A DNA stretch of 54,238 nt from an uncultured Merdimonas sp. (GCA_944378225.1 CALWGE010000012.1:1-54238), one strand, 5' to 3'; numbered from the stretch's first letter, positions 1-8,201 are shown. Made by a program: numbers and translations. The notes: generated by a model from the sequence alone, not told the origin.

Positions 1-288
1 GGCAGTGAGCGGGCAGGTGGTGTCAGCGGCTGGGAAGACGGAGATAAGAAGAGCAGAACTCTGGCGGAAAATGTGCAGGCAAAGCTTGTGGAAGAAAGCG
101 GGGCGGCAGATCTGGGAGCAGTGTCCGGCGACTATACAATTCTCAATGAGACCACGATGCCGGGAGTATTGATTCAGCCTGGTTATTTAAGCAATCCTGA
201 AGAAGCAGAAAAACTGTCTGACGATCTCTATCAGAATGATGTGGCGAAAGGAATTGCATACGGAATTCTGGCAAGTCTGGACAGATAG
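1..288 (+). CDS. N-acetylmuramoyl-L-alanine amidase (Amidase_3), C-terminal part only
   Basis: The frame is open from base 1, so the gene starts upstream of the window and only the last 95 codons are present. The residues match the C-terminal end of zinc-dependent Amidase_3 hydrolases, which cut the bond between MurNAc and L-Ala of peptidoglycan outside the membrane: a TLAENVQ helix, then MPGVLIQPGYLSNPEEAEKL, then a final helix of the form ..DVAKGIAYGIL. In the family the corresponding strand usually reads V-P-x-V-L-V-E-x-G-F-x-S-N, where the Glu is catalytic. Here that position is Gln (codon CAG), so the enzyme may be weakened or inactive. The zinc ligands lie outside the window and cannot be judged. 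The gene ends with no clear terminator before the next small ORF. Confidence 0.8.
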   Translation, partial: GSERAGGVSGWEDGDKKSRTLAENVQAKLVEESGAADLGAVSGDYTILNETTMPGVLIQPGYLSNPEEAEKLSDDLYQNDVAKGIAYGILASLDR

Positions 289-310
289 ACACGAAAATGA
301 GGAGAATGTT

Positions 311-379
311 ATGCTTCGAGATCTGGTTATTTCCAAAACGAAGACTGGAAGATATTCTTCTGTAGATAGTGAATACTGA
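311..379 (+). other. Possible 22-codon ORF, maybe a nitroreductase remnant
   Basis: An ATG at 311 follows GAGGAGA with good spacing and opens 22 codons. The first residues, MLRDLV, resemble the usual beginning of small nitroreductases, and a nitroreductase gene follows at 460. This may be a decayed copy of that start, a leader peptide, or chance. The extended -10 promoter of the next gene begins just after it. Confidence 0.25.
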
Positions 380-407
380 AATTTATTTTCCTAAAATGCA
401 GGAATTG

Positions 408-416
408 TGCTATAAT
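408..416 (+). promoter_or_regulatory. Extended -10 promoter for the nitroreductase gene
   Basis: TGCTATAAT (TG at 408-409, TATAAT at 411-416) is a consensus extended -10 element; the -35 region is weak, as is common for this promoter type. Transcription would begin near 423. An ATG at 415 lies inside the -10 hexamer and so cannot be the start codon; this places the start at 460. Confidence 0.65.
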
Positions 417-459
417 GTCTAAGGATTATGGACAAACAGAGGAATGGAGAGAATTTTCG

Positions 460-981
460 ATGGGCGAGACATTGCAGATTATCAGAGAAAGACGAAGTGT
501 CAGAAGCTACAAGCCGGATATGGTTCCGGAAGAGCTCATACGTAAAGTCACAGAAGCAGGTACATGGGCACCCAGTGGCATGGGGAGACAGCCGGCGATC
601 ATACTGGCGGTTACGAATCGTGAACTGCGCGACAGACTTTCGCGCATGAATGCAGAAATCATGGGGACTGATACGGATCCTTTTTATGGTGCTCCGGTTG
701 TTCTGGTAGTACTGGCAGACAAAAATGTTCCTACCTATCTTTATGACGGAACATTAGTGATGGAAAATCTGATGCTGGCAGCTCAGGATCTGGGCCTTGG
801 AAGCTGTTGGATTCACCGGGCCAAAGAGGAATTTGAAAGTGCCGAGGGAAAAGAGATCCTCAGATCTCTGGGAATTGAAGGCGATTATGAAGGAATCGGA
901 CACTGTGTTCTCGGCTATCCGGATAAAGAACCGAAACAGGCTGCAGAGCGTAAGGCATCGTATGTGTACTTTGCAAAATAA
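460..981 (+). CDS. Nitroreductase family flavoprotein
   Basis: A 173-residue FMN-dependent oxidoreductase of the nitroreductase superfamily; the physiological electron acceptor cannot be told from sequence. Family signatures visible are RRSVRSYKPDMVPEE near the N-terminus (FMN phosphate binding), the WAPSGMGRQP loop, and the LGLGSCWIHRA segment with GIEGDYEGIGHCVLGYP toward the C-terminus. The start at 460 was preferred over the in-frame ATG at 415 because GGAGAG lies 9 bases upstream and because 415 overlaps the promoter -10 box. It appears monocistronic, with a weak hairpin after the stop near 985-1013. Confidence 0.85.
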   Translation: MGETLQIIRERRSVRSYKPDMVPEELIRKVTEAGTWAPSGMGRQPAIILAVTNRELRDRLSRMNAEIMGTDTDPFYGAPVVLVVLADKNVPTYLYDGTLVMENLMLAAQDLGLGSCWIHRAKEEFESAEGKEILRSLGIEGDYEGIGHCVLGYPDKEPKQAAERKASYVYFAK

Positions 982-1093
982 GCTGTCGTCCGTATCTGCA
1001 GTGCGGGACGTAAAAGTTTTAACTTCAGGTTTCTTTTTTTGAAATTTTGCTGTATAATATACACAAGAAATACTGGAAAGGAGACGGAAGTAT

Positions 1094-1732
1094 ATGGCGA
1101 ATAATACAATTATTACAATCGCCCGTCAGTATGGAAGCGGCGGACATGATATAGGGAAAAAGCTGGCAGAGGAACTGAAGATTCCTTTCTATGACAAAGA
1201 ACTTCTGGAGAGAGCTGCCAAGGACAGCGGCTTCTGTCAGGAGATATTTGAGAATTATGATGAGAAGCCTACCAACAGTTTCCTGTATTCTCTTGTAATG
1301 GATACCTATTCTATGGGATATTCGACAGCGGCTTTTGCAGAGATGCCACTGAATCACAAGATTTTTCTGGCACAGTTCAATGCCATTAAGGATATTGCCA
1401 AAGAAGGTCCCTGTGTGATAGTAGGCCGTTGTGCAGACTATGCTCTGGCCGAGGTCCCGAATGTGGTGAATGTGTATCTGTATGCTGATCTGCAGTCACG
1501 CATTGCCCGCATTGCGCGCCGCCATGATGTGACAGATGCCAAAGCCAAGGATCTGATCCTGAAGACAGACAAGAGTCGTGCCAGCTACTATAATTATTAT
1601 ACCAACAAGAAATGGGGAGAAGCTACAGGCTATGACTTGTGTCTGAATACCGCCAGCCTTGGCATTGACGGAACGATTCATATAATCCGGGAATTTGCAG
1701 CATACAAGGAAAGAGAGCATGAAAAAATCTGA
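1094..1732 (+). CDS. Cytidylate kinase-like family protein
   Basis: A 212-residue protein of the Cytidylate_kin2 type (AAA-like P-loop kinase fold), common in Lachnospiraceae and of unknown physiological substrate. The N-terminus ITIARQYGSGGHDIGKKLAEE is the family's glycine-rich nucleotide loop. FYDKELLERAAKDSG and CVIVGRCADYAL are further family blocks, and the basic IARIARRHDVT stretch resembles the kinase lid. The start follows GGAAAGGAG. A TATAAT at 1053-1058 gives a candidate -10 box, without a good -35. The gene is followed at 22 bases by dtd and then carB in the same direction, so the three are probably co-transcribed; a role in nucleotide metabolism would fit carB but is only an inference. 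Confidence 0.8.
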   Translation: MANNTIITIARQYGSGGHDIGKKLAEELKIPFYDKELLERAAKDSGFCQEIFENYDEKPTNSFLYSLVMDTYSMGYSTAAFAEMPLNHKIFLAQFNAIKDIAKEGPCVIVGRCADYALAEVPNVVNVYLYADLQSRIARIARRHDVTDAKAKDLILKTDKSRASYYNYYTNKKWGEATGYDLCLNTASLGIDGTIHIIREFAAYKEREHEKI

Positions 1733-1753
1733 CAGACAGCAAAGGATAAGCAA

Positions 1754-2212
1754 ATGAAGCTTGTAATACAGAGAGTTTCCCGCGCATCGGTAACGGTGCG
1801 CGGAGAAATAATAGGACGTATCGACCAGGGGTATCTGGTTCTGGTCGGCGTAGGACAGAATGATACGAAGGAAGACGCAGACCGTCTGGTGCGTAAAATG
1901 ATCGGCCTGCGTATTTTTTCGGACGAAAACGGAAAGATTAACAGATCTTTAAAAGATGTGGACGGGCAGCTTCTGCTGGTATCTCAGTTCACACTTTATG
2001 CGGACTGCCGCCATGGAAACCGCCCCGGATTTACGGAGGCAGGTGAACCGGCAAAGGCCAGGGAATTATATGAATATGTTATAGAAACCTGCCGCCGGGA
2101 AATTCCTGTGGTAGAGCAGGGAGAATTTGGTGCAGAAATGAAGGTAGAGCTGGTCAATGATGGCCCTTTTACCATATTGCTTGATTCAGAAATGTACAGG
2201 GAGAAAAAATAA
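1754..2212 (+). CDS. dtd: D-aminoacyl-tRNA deacylase
   Basis: A full-length Dtd of 152 residues. The cytosolic enzyme hydrolyses D-amino acids (and glycine) off mischarged tRNAs. The two family motifs are present: SQFTLYAD in the middle and NDGPFT near the C-terminus, the latter carrying the Gly-Pro pair that enforces chiral proofreading. The N-terminus MKLVIQRVSRASVTV is canonical. It lies 21 bases after the kinase-like gene and one base before carB, whose ribosome binding site (AGGGAGA) falls inside the last codons of dtd. Confidence 0.95.
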   Translation: MKLVIQRVSRASVTVRGEIIGRIDQGYLVLVGVGQNDTKEDADRLVRKMIGLRIFSDENGKINRSLKDVDGQLLLVSQFTLYADCRHGNRPGFTEAGEPAKARELYEYVIETCRREIPVVEQGEFGAEMKVELVNDGPFTILLDSEMYREKK

Positions 2213-2213
2213 C

Positions 2214-5200
2214 ATGAGCAAAAGACAGGATATTCACAAAGTACTGATTATTGGATCTGGTCCCATTATTATCGGACAGGCCTGCGAATTCGATTATTCC
2301 GGCACACAGGCATGTAAGGCTTTAAAGCAGCTGGGCTATGAAATTGTACTGGTAAACTCTAATCCGGCTACAATCATGACGGATCCGGGCACAGCTGATG
2401 TGACTTATATTGAGCCGCTGAACGTAGAAAGACTGACACAGATTATTGAGAAAGAGAGACCGGATGCACTGCTTCCGAATCTTGGAGGACAGTCCGGCCT
2501 CAATCTGTGTTCCGAACTTGCTCAGGCAGGTGTACTGGAAAAATACAACGTAAAGGTTATTGGCGTGCAGGTAGATGCCATTGAACGAGGTGAGGACCGT
2601 ATTGAATTCAAACATACTATGGACAGTCTCGGAATCGAGATGGCGCACAGTGAGGTTGCATACAGTGTAGATGAGGCGGTTGCGATCGCGGACAAACTGG
2701 GTTATCCCGTAGTGCTCCGGCCTGCTTATACCATGGGCGGCGCAGGCGGCGGACTGGTTTACAACGTAGAAGAACTGAGGACGGTTGCAGCCAGAGGTCT
2801 GCAGGCAAGTATTGTGGGACAGGTTCTTGTGGAGGAATCCATTCTCGGATGGGAAGAGCTGGAGCTGGAAGTAGTCCGCGACAGCAAGAATAATATTATC
2901 ACAGTCTGCTTTATTGAGAATATCGATCCGTTGGGTGTACATACAGGTGATTCTTTCTGTTCAGCACCTATGCTGACTATTTCAGAAGAGGTACAGAAAC
3001 GCCTGCAGGAGAAATCCTATAAAATAGTAGAGGCCATTCAGGTGATCGGCGGCACAAATGTTCAATGGGCTCATGACCCGGTAACGGATCGTGATATTGT
3101 CATTGAAATCAATCCCCGTACATCCAGATCTTCTGCTCTTGCTTCCAAGGCGACAGGATTCCCCATCGCTCTTGTATCAGCCATGCTGGCATCCGGTCTG
3201 ACACTGGACGAGATCCCCTGCGGCAAGTACGGAACACTGGATAAGTATGTTCCGGATGGAGATTATATCGTAATTAAATTTGCACGCTGGGCATTTGAAA
3301 AATTCAAAGGAGTGCAGGATAAGCTCGGCACACAGATGCGTGCGGTAGGCGAAGTTATGAGTATCGGAAAGACTTATAAGGAAGCTTTCCAGAAAGCCAT
3401 CCGCAGTCTGGAGATTGGTCGTTACGGGCTGGGATTCGCCAAGAATTTCCATGAAAAAAATAAGAAAGAGCTTCTGAAGATGCTGGATGTGGCTACCAGC
3501 GAACGGCAGTTTATTATGTACGAGGCTATTCGTAAAGGCGCTACCACAGAAGAACTTCACGAACTTACAAAAATTAAACCTTATTTTATCGAGCAGATGC
3601 GGGAGCTGGTTGAGGAAGAAGAGGAACTTCTGAAATTCAAGGGAAGCGTACCTCCTGCAGACGCTTTGACAAAGGCAAAAAAAGACGGTTTTTCCGATCG
3701 GTATCTGTCCCAGATTCTTGAGGTTCCGGAGGATGCCATTCGAAGCGCCAGAACGGATATCGGCGTGACAGAAGCCTGGGAAGGCGTACACGTAAGCGGA
3801 ACAAAAGACAGCGCTTATTATTATTCCACCTATAATGCCCCCGATAATAGCACTGTTCATACCGATCGGCAGAAGATAATGATTCTGGGCGGTGGTCCCA
3901 ACCGAATCGGACAGGGAATCGAGTTTGATTACTGCTGTGTTCATGCAGCAATAGCGCTGAAAAAACTTGGTTTTGAGACCATTATTGTAAACTGTAATCC
4001 GGAAACAGTTTCCACGGATTATGATACCTCAGACAAATTATATTTCGAGCCTCTGACTCTGGAAGATGTATTGAGCATTTATGAAAAAGAAAAGCCGGTA
4101 GGAGTCATTGCTCAGTTTGGAGGGCAGACACCGCTGAATCTGGCAGCTGATCTGCAGAAAAACGGCGTACGTATTCTGGGTACAAGTCCTGAAGTTATCG
4201 ATTTGGCAGAAGATCGTGATCAGTTCCGCGCCATTATGGAAAAACTGGAGATTCCCATGCCGGAAGCAGGTATGGCTGTAGATGTTGAGGAAGCTCTGGA
4301 GATTGCCGAGAAGATCGGTTATCCGGTTATGGTACGTCCTTCTTATGTACTGGGCGGACGCGGCATGGAGGTTGTACATGATCCGGAAAGCATGGCAGAA
4401 TATATGCGGGCAGCTGTAGGTGTGACTCCTGACAGACCGATTCTGATTGACCGTTTCCTGCACCATGCTATGGAATGTGAGGCAGACGCTATCTGTGACG
4501 GCACACATGCTTTTGTTCCGGCTGTGATGGAACATATTGAGCTGGCCGGCGTACATTCCGGAGATTCCGCCTGCATTCTTCCTTCACTGAATATTTCAGA
4601 GGAGAATGTGAAAACCATCAAGGAATATACCAAGAAAATCGCAGAGGAAATGCATGTCTGCGGTCTTATGAATATGCAGTATGCAATTGAAGACGGAAAA
4701 GTCTTTGTACTGGAAGCAAATCCGAGAGCTTCCCGTACGGTTCCTCTGGTATCCAAGGTCTGCGATATTCAGATGGTACAGCTGGCTACACAGGTTATCA
4801 CGGAAGATCTGACAGGAATCCCGTCCCCGGTACCGGCACTGAAGGAGAAAAAATTCCATCATTATGGTGTGAAGGAAGCAGTTTTCCCGTTCAACATGTT
4901 CCAGGAAGTGGATCCGCTGCTGGGACCGGAAATGCGTTCTACCGGCGAGGTTCTTGGACTTGCATCCAACTTTGGAGAAGCCTTCTACAAGGCTGAGGAA
5001 GCGACTCAGACACCGCTTCCGCTGGAAGGTACTGTTCTTATCAGTGTCAGCGATCGTGACAAGCCTGAAGTAGTGCAGGTGGCAAGAGGCTTCCATGAGG
5101 ATGGTTTCCGGATTATTGCCACAGGTCGTACCTGCGATTTAATCCGTGAGGCTGGAATTCCGGCTGATAAGGTGAAGAAAATGCAGGAAGGACGTCCCAA

Positions 5201-5441
5201 TGTATACGATGCGATTGCCAACGGAAAAGTGCAGCTGATTATCAACACACCGTCAGGCAAAGAAAGCCGTTTTGATGACAGCTATATCCGTAAAGCTGCA
5301 GTAAAGGGAAGAATTCCTTATATGACAACGATGGCTGCTGCCATCGCCACCACAGAGGGTATCCGCAAGGTGAAAGAAAAAGGCGGAAAGCTGGGCGTGA
5401 AGTCCCTGCAGCAGTTCCACAGTGAGATAGAAGAGGGATAG
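2214..5441 (+). CDS. carB: Carbamoyl-phosphate synthase large subunit
   Basis: A 1075-residue CarB of normal length, catalysing ATP-dependent carbamoyl phosphate synthesis from bicarbonate and glutamine-derived ammonia for pyrimidine and arginine synthesis. Two homologous ATP-grasp halves are visible, beginning with IIGSGPIIIGQACEFDYSG and ILGGGPNRIGQGIEFDYCC. Each is followed by the Gly-rich loop (RPAYTMGGAGGG; RPSYVLGGRGME) and the metal-binding EINPR/EANPR strands. The MGS-like regulatory domain is at the C-terminus (GTVLISVSDRDK onward). The start at 2214 was chosen over an in-frame ATG at 2157 because the latter lies inside dtd and would add a non-homologous leader. The small subunit gene carA is not in the window, so it must be encoded elsewhere. 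Confidence 0.97.
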   Translation: MSKRQDIHKVLIIGSGPIIIGQACEFDYSGTQACKALKQLGYEIVLVNSNPATIMTDPGTADVTYIEPLNVERLTQIIEKERPDALLPNLGGQSGLNLCSELAQAGVLEKYNVKVIGVQVDAIERGEDRIEFKHTMDSLGIEMAHSEVAYSVDEAVAIADKLGYPVVLRPAYTMGGAGGGLVYNVEELRTVAARGLQASIVGQVLVEESILGWEELELEVVRDSKNNIITVCFIENIDPLGVHTGDSFCSAPMLTISEEVQKRLQEKSYKIVEAIQVIGGTNVQWAHDPVTDRDIVIEINPRTSRSSALASKATGFPIALVSAMLASGLTLDEIPCGKYGTLDKYVPDGDYIVIKFARWAFEKFKGVQDKLGTQMRAVGEVMSIGKTYKEAFQKAIRSLEIGRYGLGFAKNFHEKNKKELLKMLDVATSERQFIMYEAIRKGATTEELHELTKIKPYFIEQMRELVEEEEELLKFKGSVPPADALTKAKKDGFSDRYLSQILEVPEDAIRSARTDIGVTEAWEGVHVSGTKDSAYYYSTYNAPDNSTVHTDRQKIMILGGGPNRIGQGIEFDYCCVHAAIALKKLGFETIIVNCNPETVSTDYDTSDKLYFEPLTLEDVLSIYEKEKPVGVIAQFGGQTPLNLAADLQKNGVRILGTSPEVIDLAEDRDQFRAIMEKLEIPMPEAGMAVDVEEALEIAEKIGYPVMVRPSYVLGGRGMEVVHDPESMAEYMRAAVGVTPDRPILIDRFLHHAMECEADAICDGTHAFVPAVMEHIELAGVHSGDSACILPSLNISEENVKTIKEYTKKIAEEMHVCGLMNMQYAIEDGKVFVLEANPRASRTVPLVSKVCDIQMVQLATQVITEDLTGIPSPVPALKEKKFHHYGVKEAVFPFNMFQEVDPLLGPEMRSTGEVLGLASNFGEAFYKAEEATQTPLPLEGTVLISVSDRDKPEVVQVARGFHEDGFRIIATGRTCDLIREAGIPADKVKKMQEGRPNVYDAIANGKVQLIINTPSGKESRFDDSYIRKAAVKGRIPYMTTMAAAIATTEGIRKVKEKGGKLGVKSLQQFHSEIEEG

Positions 5442-5496
5442 TGGAAAAGAGAATAGAAAAGCCTTCTGAAGGCATCTGACTGTCATACAGTACAGG

Positions 5497-5538
5497 AAAA
5501 AAGAAGAGCCGGGTATAATCGCCTGGCTCTTCTTTTTT
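5497..5538. terminator. Bidirectional intrinsic terminator between carB and ttcA-like gene
   Basis: A perfect 14-bp inverted repeat (AAAAAAGAAGAGCC at 5497-5510 with its complement at 5525-5538), extendable by three pairs into the loop, has A and T tracts on both sides, so it can terminate both convergent genes. Confidence 0.85.
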
Positions 5539-5556
5539 CAGAAAAATCAACGTTTT

Positions 5557-6309
5557 TCAGACTCGAGGATTTTTCAGATTATTTATAAAGTCCTGTTCTT
5601 TGTAAGGGCTGTATATTCCATCCGCTACAGCACGGAACATTCTTTCTTTCGCACCGGGGTTTTCATGACAAAGCTGCTGGAGAAGCTGTTTGGCATATTC
5701 ACGTTTCGTATGGCCGTCTGCGGGGCAGGGACTTTTACATACGGGAAGCTGATATTTATTCTGGAAACCGATGACATCTGCCTCACTTACGTACATCAGA
5801 GGGCGGATTACTGTCAGATCCATCCGATCCAGATAGGTTACGGGAGCAAAAGAATGGAAGCGTCCTTCAAAAATCAGGGAAAGCAGCATGGTTTCCACCA
5901 CATCGTCTTTATGATGAGCGTAAGCCACCTTATTGCAGCCGGTTTCCTTGATTGCCTGATTCAGAGCGCCTTTTCTCATTTTTGCGCAGAGGGCGCAGGG
6001 ATTGCTTTCTTTCCGGACATCAAATACAACCTCATAAATATCTGTTTTGACAACAGTATAATGAACGTTCATTTCCTCGCAGAGCGCACGTATAGGGCTC
6101 AGATCAAAATCCGGGAACCCAAGATCCACAGTAATCGCTTCGATCTCAAACGGCGCCGGGTAAAAGCGTCGGAGACCATGCAGGGCATAAAGCATGGTCA
6201 GGCTGTCTTTTCCTCCGGATATGCCCACGGCTATTTTGTCTCCTGCGTCTATCATGTGAAAATCATCCACGGCACGCCGCGTATAACTTAAAAGCTGCTG
6301 TAATTTCAT
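5557..6309 (-). CDS. TtcA-family tRNA 2-thiolation protein
   Basis: A 250-residue N-type PP-loop ATPase of the TtcA/TtuA group, which thiolates tRNA bases (2-thiocytidine-32 in the best-known members) through an adenylated intermediate and an Fe-S cluster. The PP-loop SGGKDS lies near residue 31, the CxxC pair in PCALCAKMRKG near 108, and a further cysteine pair in VCKSPCPADGHTKRE. AYAHHKDDVVETMLL is the conserved mid-domain block. The position modified and the exact paralogue are not certain. It is monocistronic, with its own promoter facing the cysK promoter and a shared terminator with carB. Confidence 0.85.
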   Translation of the reverse strand: MKLQQLLSYTRRAVDDFHMIDAGDKIAVGISGGKDSLTMLYALHGLRRFYPAPFEIEAITVDLGFPDFDLSPIRALCEEMNVHYTVVKTDIYEVVFDVRKESNPCALCAKMRKGALNQAIKETGCNKVAYAHHKDDVVETMLLSLIFEGRFHSFAPVTYLDRMDLTVIRPLMYVSEADVIGFQNKYQLPVCKSPCPADGHTKREYAKQLLQQLCHENPGAKERMFRAVADGIYSPYKEQDFINNLKNPRV

Positions 6310-6345
6310 TGTGCAGAATTCCTTTCCTGGTCAGATTTCTAATCC

Positions 6346-6375
6346 ATTATACCCGCAAAAAACGGCATCTGGCAA
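6346..6375 (-). promoter_or_regulatory. Promoter of the ttcA-like gene
   Basis: On the minus strand TTGCCA (6375-6370) and TATAAT (6351-6346) are 18 bp apart, about 37 bases upstream of the start codon at 6309. Confidence 0.65.
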
Positions 6376-6400
6376 GCATAATATATCCAGAAGAGAATCA

Positions 6401-6429
6401 TTGACTTTTTTATTCTGTCGGAGTAAGAT
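6401..6429 (+). promoter_or_regulatory. Promoter of cysK
   Basis: TTGACT (6401-6406) and TAAGAT (6424-6429) with a 17-bp spacer, followed by a short leader and AGGAGG ahead of the ATG at 6478. No T-box or riboswitch is visible in the leader. Confidence 0.75.
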
Positions 6430-6477
6430 ACCTTTAATCAAAGAGTCTGCATTTTATGCAGAAAAAGGAGGAACCGT

Positions 6478-7413
6478 ATGGCAGCAATCTATAATAATAT
6501 GACAGAATTTATCGGCAGTACACCCCTGATGGAAGTAAAAAAGCTTGAGCAGGAGCTGAAACTGTCCGCCCGTGTACTTGTAAAACTGGAATATCTGAAT
6601 CCTGCAGGCAGCGTTAAGGACCGTGCTGCCAAATCCATGATTGAGGATGCAGAAGCAAAAGGACTTTTACATGAAGGTTCTGTTATCATCGAACCTACTT
6701 CCGGAAATACAGGAATTGGCCTTGCAGCCATAGCGGCTGTAAAAGGATACCGCATGATTCTGACCATGCCGGATACCATGAGTGAGGAACGGCGCAATAT
6801 ACTAAAAGCTTATGGAGCGGAAATTGTACTGACACCAGGGGCCCAGGGAATGTCCGGAGCAGTGAAAAAAGCGGAGGAACTGGCAAAAGAACTTCCCGGC
6901 AGCTTCATTCCCGGTCAGTTTGAAAATCAGGCCAACGCGCAGGCTCACAGAACATCTACCGGCCCGGAAATCTGGAATGATACGGATGGTCAGGTGGATA
7001 TTTTTGTGGCAGGCGTAGGTACCGGCGGCACCGTGACAGGAGTGGGAGAGTACCTGAAATCCAGGAAACCATCTGTAAAAATCGTAGCTGTGGATCCGGC
7101 TGACTCTCCTCTGCTGTCCAGTGGAACTTTTGGCCCGCATAAACTGCAGGGAATCGGCGCCAATTTTGTTCCGGCGCTGCTTAATACGGAGATTTACGAT
7201 GAAATCATTCCTGTAGAAAGTGAGGATGCATTTTCTACAGGAAGGCTGCTGGCAAAAAAGGAAGGCCTGCTGACAGGAATTACTTCAGGAGCTGCTCTCT
7301 GGGCTGCTCTGGAGCTGGCGAAAAGACCTGAGAATACAGGAAAAATAATCGTGGCTCTTCTTCCTGATTCCGGAGACAGATATTATTCCACACCTCTGTT
7401 TACAGAAGAGTAA
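6478..7413 (+). CDS. cysK: Cysteine synthase A (O-acetylserine sulfhydrylase)
   Basis: A 311-residue PLP enzyme that forms L-cysteine from O-acetylserine and sulfide. The Schiff-base lysine is K47 in NPAGSVKDRAA. PTSGNTGIGLA binds the substrate carboxylate, GVGTGGTVTGVG cradles the PLP phosphate, and LLPDSGDRYYST is the C-terminal PLP ring-binding motif. Length and all motifs match CysK rather than cystathionine beta-synthase. AGGAGG precedes the ATG. It is expressed from its own sigma-A promoter; no neighbouring cysE was seen. Confidence 0.95.
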   Translation: MAAIYNNMTEFIGSTPLMEVKKLEQELKLSARVLVKLEYLNPAGSVKDRAAKSMIEDAEAKGLLHEGSVIIEPTSGNTGIGLAAIAAVKGYRMILTMPDTMSEERRNILKAYGAEIVLTPGAQGMSGAVKKAEELAKELPGSFIPGQFENQANAQAHRTSTGPEIWNDTDGQVDIFVAGVGTGGTVTGVGEYLKSRKPSVKIVAVDPADSPLLSSGTFGPHKLQGIGANFVPALLNTEIYDEIIPVESEDAFSTGRLLAKKEGLLTGITSGAALWAALELAKRPENTGKIIVALLPDSGDRYYSTPLFTEE

Positions 7414-7470
7414 GTGTATCACAGACAGCGTATTTCTGCTTTTGTTTTCTTGAATAGATAAGCCAAAATT

Positions 7471-7548
7471 CGAACATATTTTCCGAACATATGTATTGAC
7501 AAACGCATGTTCGTATCTTATAATACAAACATAAAGAACAACTGTTCG
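7471..7548 (+). promoter_or_regulatory. Cluster of four LexA (SOS) box matches
   Basis: Compared by eye with the Gram-positive LexA consensus CGAACRNRYGTTYG, 7471-7484, 7484-7497 and 7535-7548 each match 12 of 14 positions. The box at 7500-7513 matches 14 of 14 when read on the minus strand (CGAACATGCGTTTG). The perfect box lies between the -35 and -10 hexamers of the LysM-protein promoter, where bound LexA would block RNA polymerase. The lexA gene itself lies 3 kb downstream. Confidence 0.85.
7496..7524 (+). promoter_or_regulatory. Consensus sigma-A promoter of the LysM protein gene
   Basis: TTGACA (7496-7501), a 17-bp spacer and TATAAT (7519-7524): a perfect consensus promoter, as expected for a strong SOS gene held silent by LexA bound in the spacer. 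Confidence 0.9.
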
Positions 7549-7600
7549 ATAACTGTTCAGCAGCATGTTTGGAGAGCATGTCCGGGGGGAGGCACATCTT

Positions 7601-7969
7601 ATGTACGAAAGCAAAAGAACTTATACAAAAAATACGAGAAGAAGACACGGAAAGAGACAAAAGAATCTGGCGATTTTTATTTCATCCCTTTGCCTTGCTT
7701 TGGCAATAGCGATCTTTTTCGGAAGCTTTCTGTCTGAAGCTGAGGCAAAGGAGCCGGAAGTTACCTATTACAAATATTATACCAATGTAGAGATTCAGCC
7801 TGGCGATACGATTTGGGATTTGGCTGAAGATTATATGGATGTAAATTATGAATCCCGGGAGGATTATATTCGTGAAGTCAAAGAGCTGAATTCCCTGTCG
7901 GATACAGATGCCATTATATCAGGTCAATATCTGATTCTTCCATATTACTCTACAGAATATAAATTATAA
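7601..7969 (+). CDS. SOS-regulated LysM membrane protein, YneA-like division inhibitor
   Basis: A 122-residue protein with a basic N-terminus, one membrane segment at about residues 24-42 and a single LysM domain (QPGDTIWDLAEDY to GQYLILPYY) that would bind peptidoglycan outside the cell. This architecture and size match YneA of Bacillus and its analogues, which halt cell division during DNA damage. The start at 7601 follows a strong GGGGGGAGG; an upstream ATG at 7565 is in frame but lacks a ribosome site. The consensus promoter carries a perfect LexA box in its spacer. The following recombinase gene and the nearby lexA gene recall the lexA/yneA/yneB neighbourhood of Bacillus. The inhibitor function is inferred from architecture and regulation, not from sequence identity. 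Confidence 0.75.
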   Translation: MYESKRTYTKNTRRRHGKRQKNLAIFISSLCLALAIAIFFGSFLSEAEAKEPEVTYYKYYTNVEIQPGDTIWDLAEDYMDVNYESREDYIREVKELNSLSDTDAIISGQYLILPYYSTEYKL

Positions 7970-8004
7970 ATGATACTTTTTTATAAATAATTAAAGTTGT
8001 AAAC

Positions 8005-8056
8005 AAATCCCCATACAGATTCGCAGAAGAGAAATACTGTATGGGGATTTTTATAT
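8005..8056 (+). terminator. Intrinsic terminator after the LysM protein gene
   Basis: A perfect 14-bp stem (8005-8018 with 8037-8050) followed by a T-rich stretch ends the LysM-protein transcript before the recombinase promoter. Confidence 0.8.
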
Positions 8057-8113
8057 AGGATTTTATAGATTACATTTTGACTGCTGACTGGAATTTTTGC
8101 ATTAATGCCACAG

Positions 8114-8142
8114 GATCTCTGTATGAGATAGATGCAGAGATC
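8114..8142. repeat. Inverted repeat in the 383-bp gap before the recombinase gene
   Basis: GATCTCTG at 8114-8121 and CAGAGATC at 8135-8142 form an 8-bp inverted repeat with a 13-base centre. It has no T tract and lies upstream of the recombinase promoter. It could be an operator or a recombination site. Apart from this, the terminator and the promoter, nothing else was recognised between 7970 and 8352. Confidence 0.4.
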
Positions 8143-8172
8143 TATGCGACAAATCCTTGTTTTTCTCATAGA

Positions 8173-8201
8173 TTGACAGGAAAGGCCTGAAATGTTATAC
8201 T
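8173..8201 (+). promoter_or_regulatory. Promoter of the XerS-like recombinase gene
   Basis: TTGACA (8173-8178), 17-bp spacer, TATACT (8196-8201), with an added TG one base before the -10. It implies an AT-rich leader of about 145 bases. Confidence 0.75.

Noticed and set aside
415-459. N-terminal extension of the nitroreductase from the ATG at 415
   Set aside because: The ATG overlaps a consensus extended -10 box, so the transcript cannot contain it; 460 has its own ribosome site.
1039-1058. TTGAAA plus TATAAT as a promoter for the kinase-like gene
   Set aside because: The spacer is only 8 bp; the TATAAT may still act as a -10, but no -35 at the correct distance was found.
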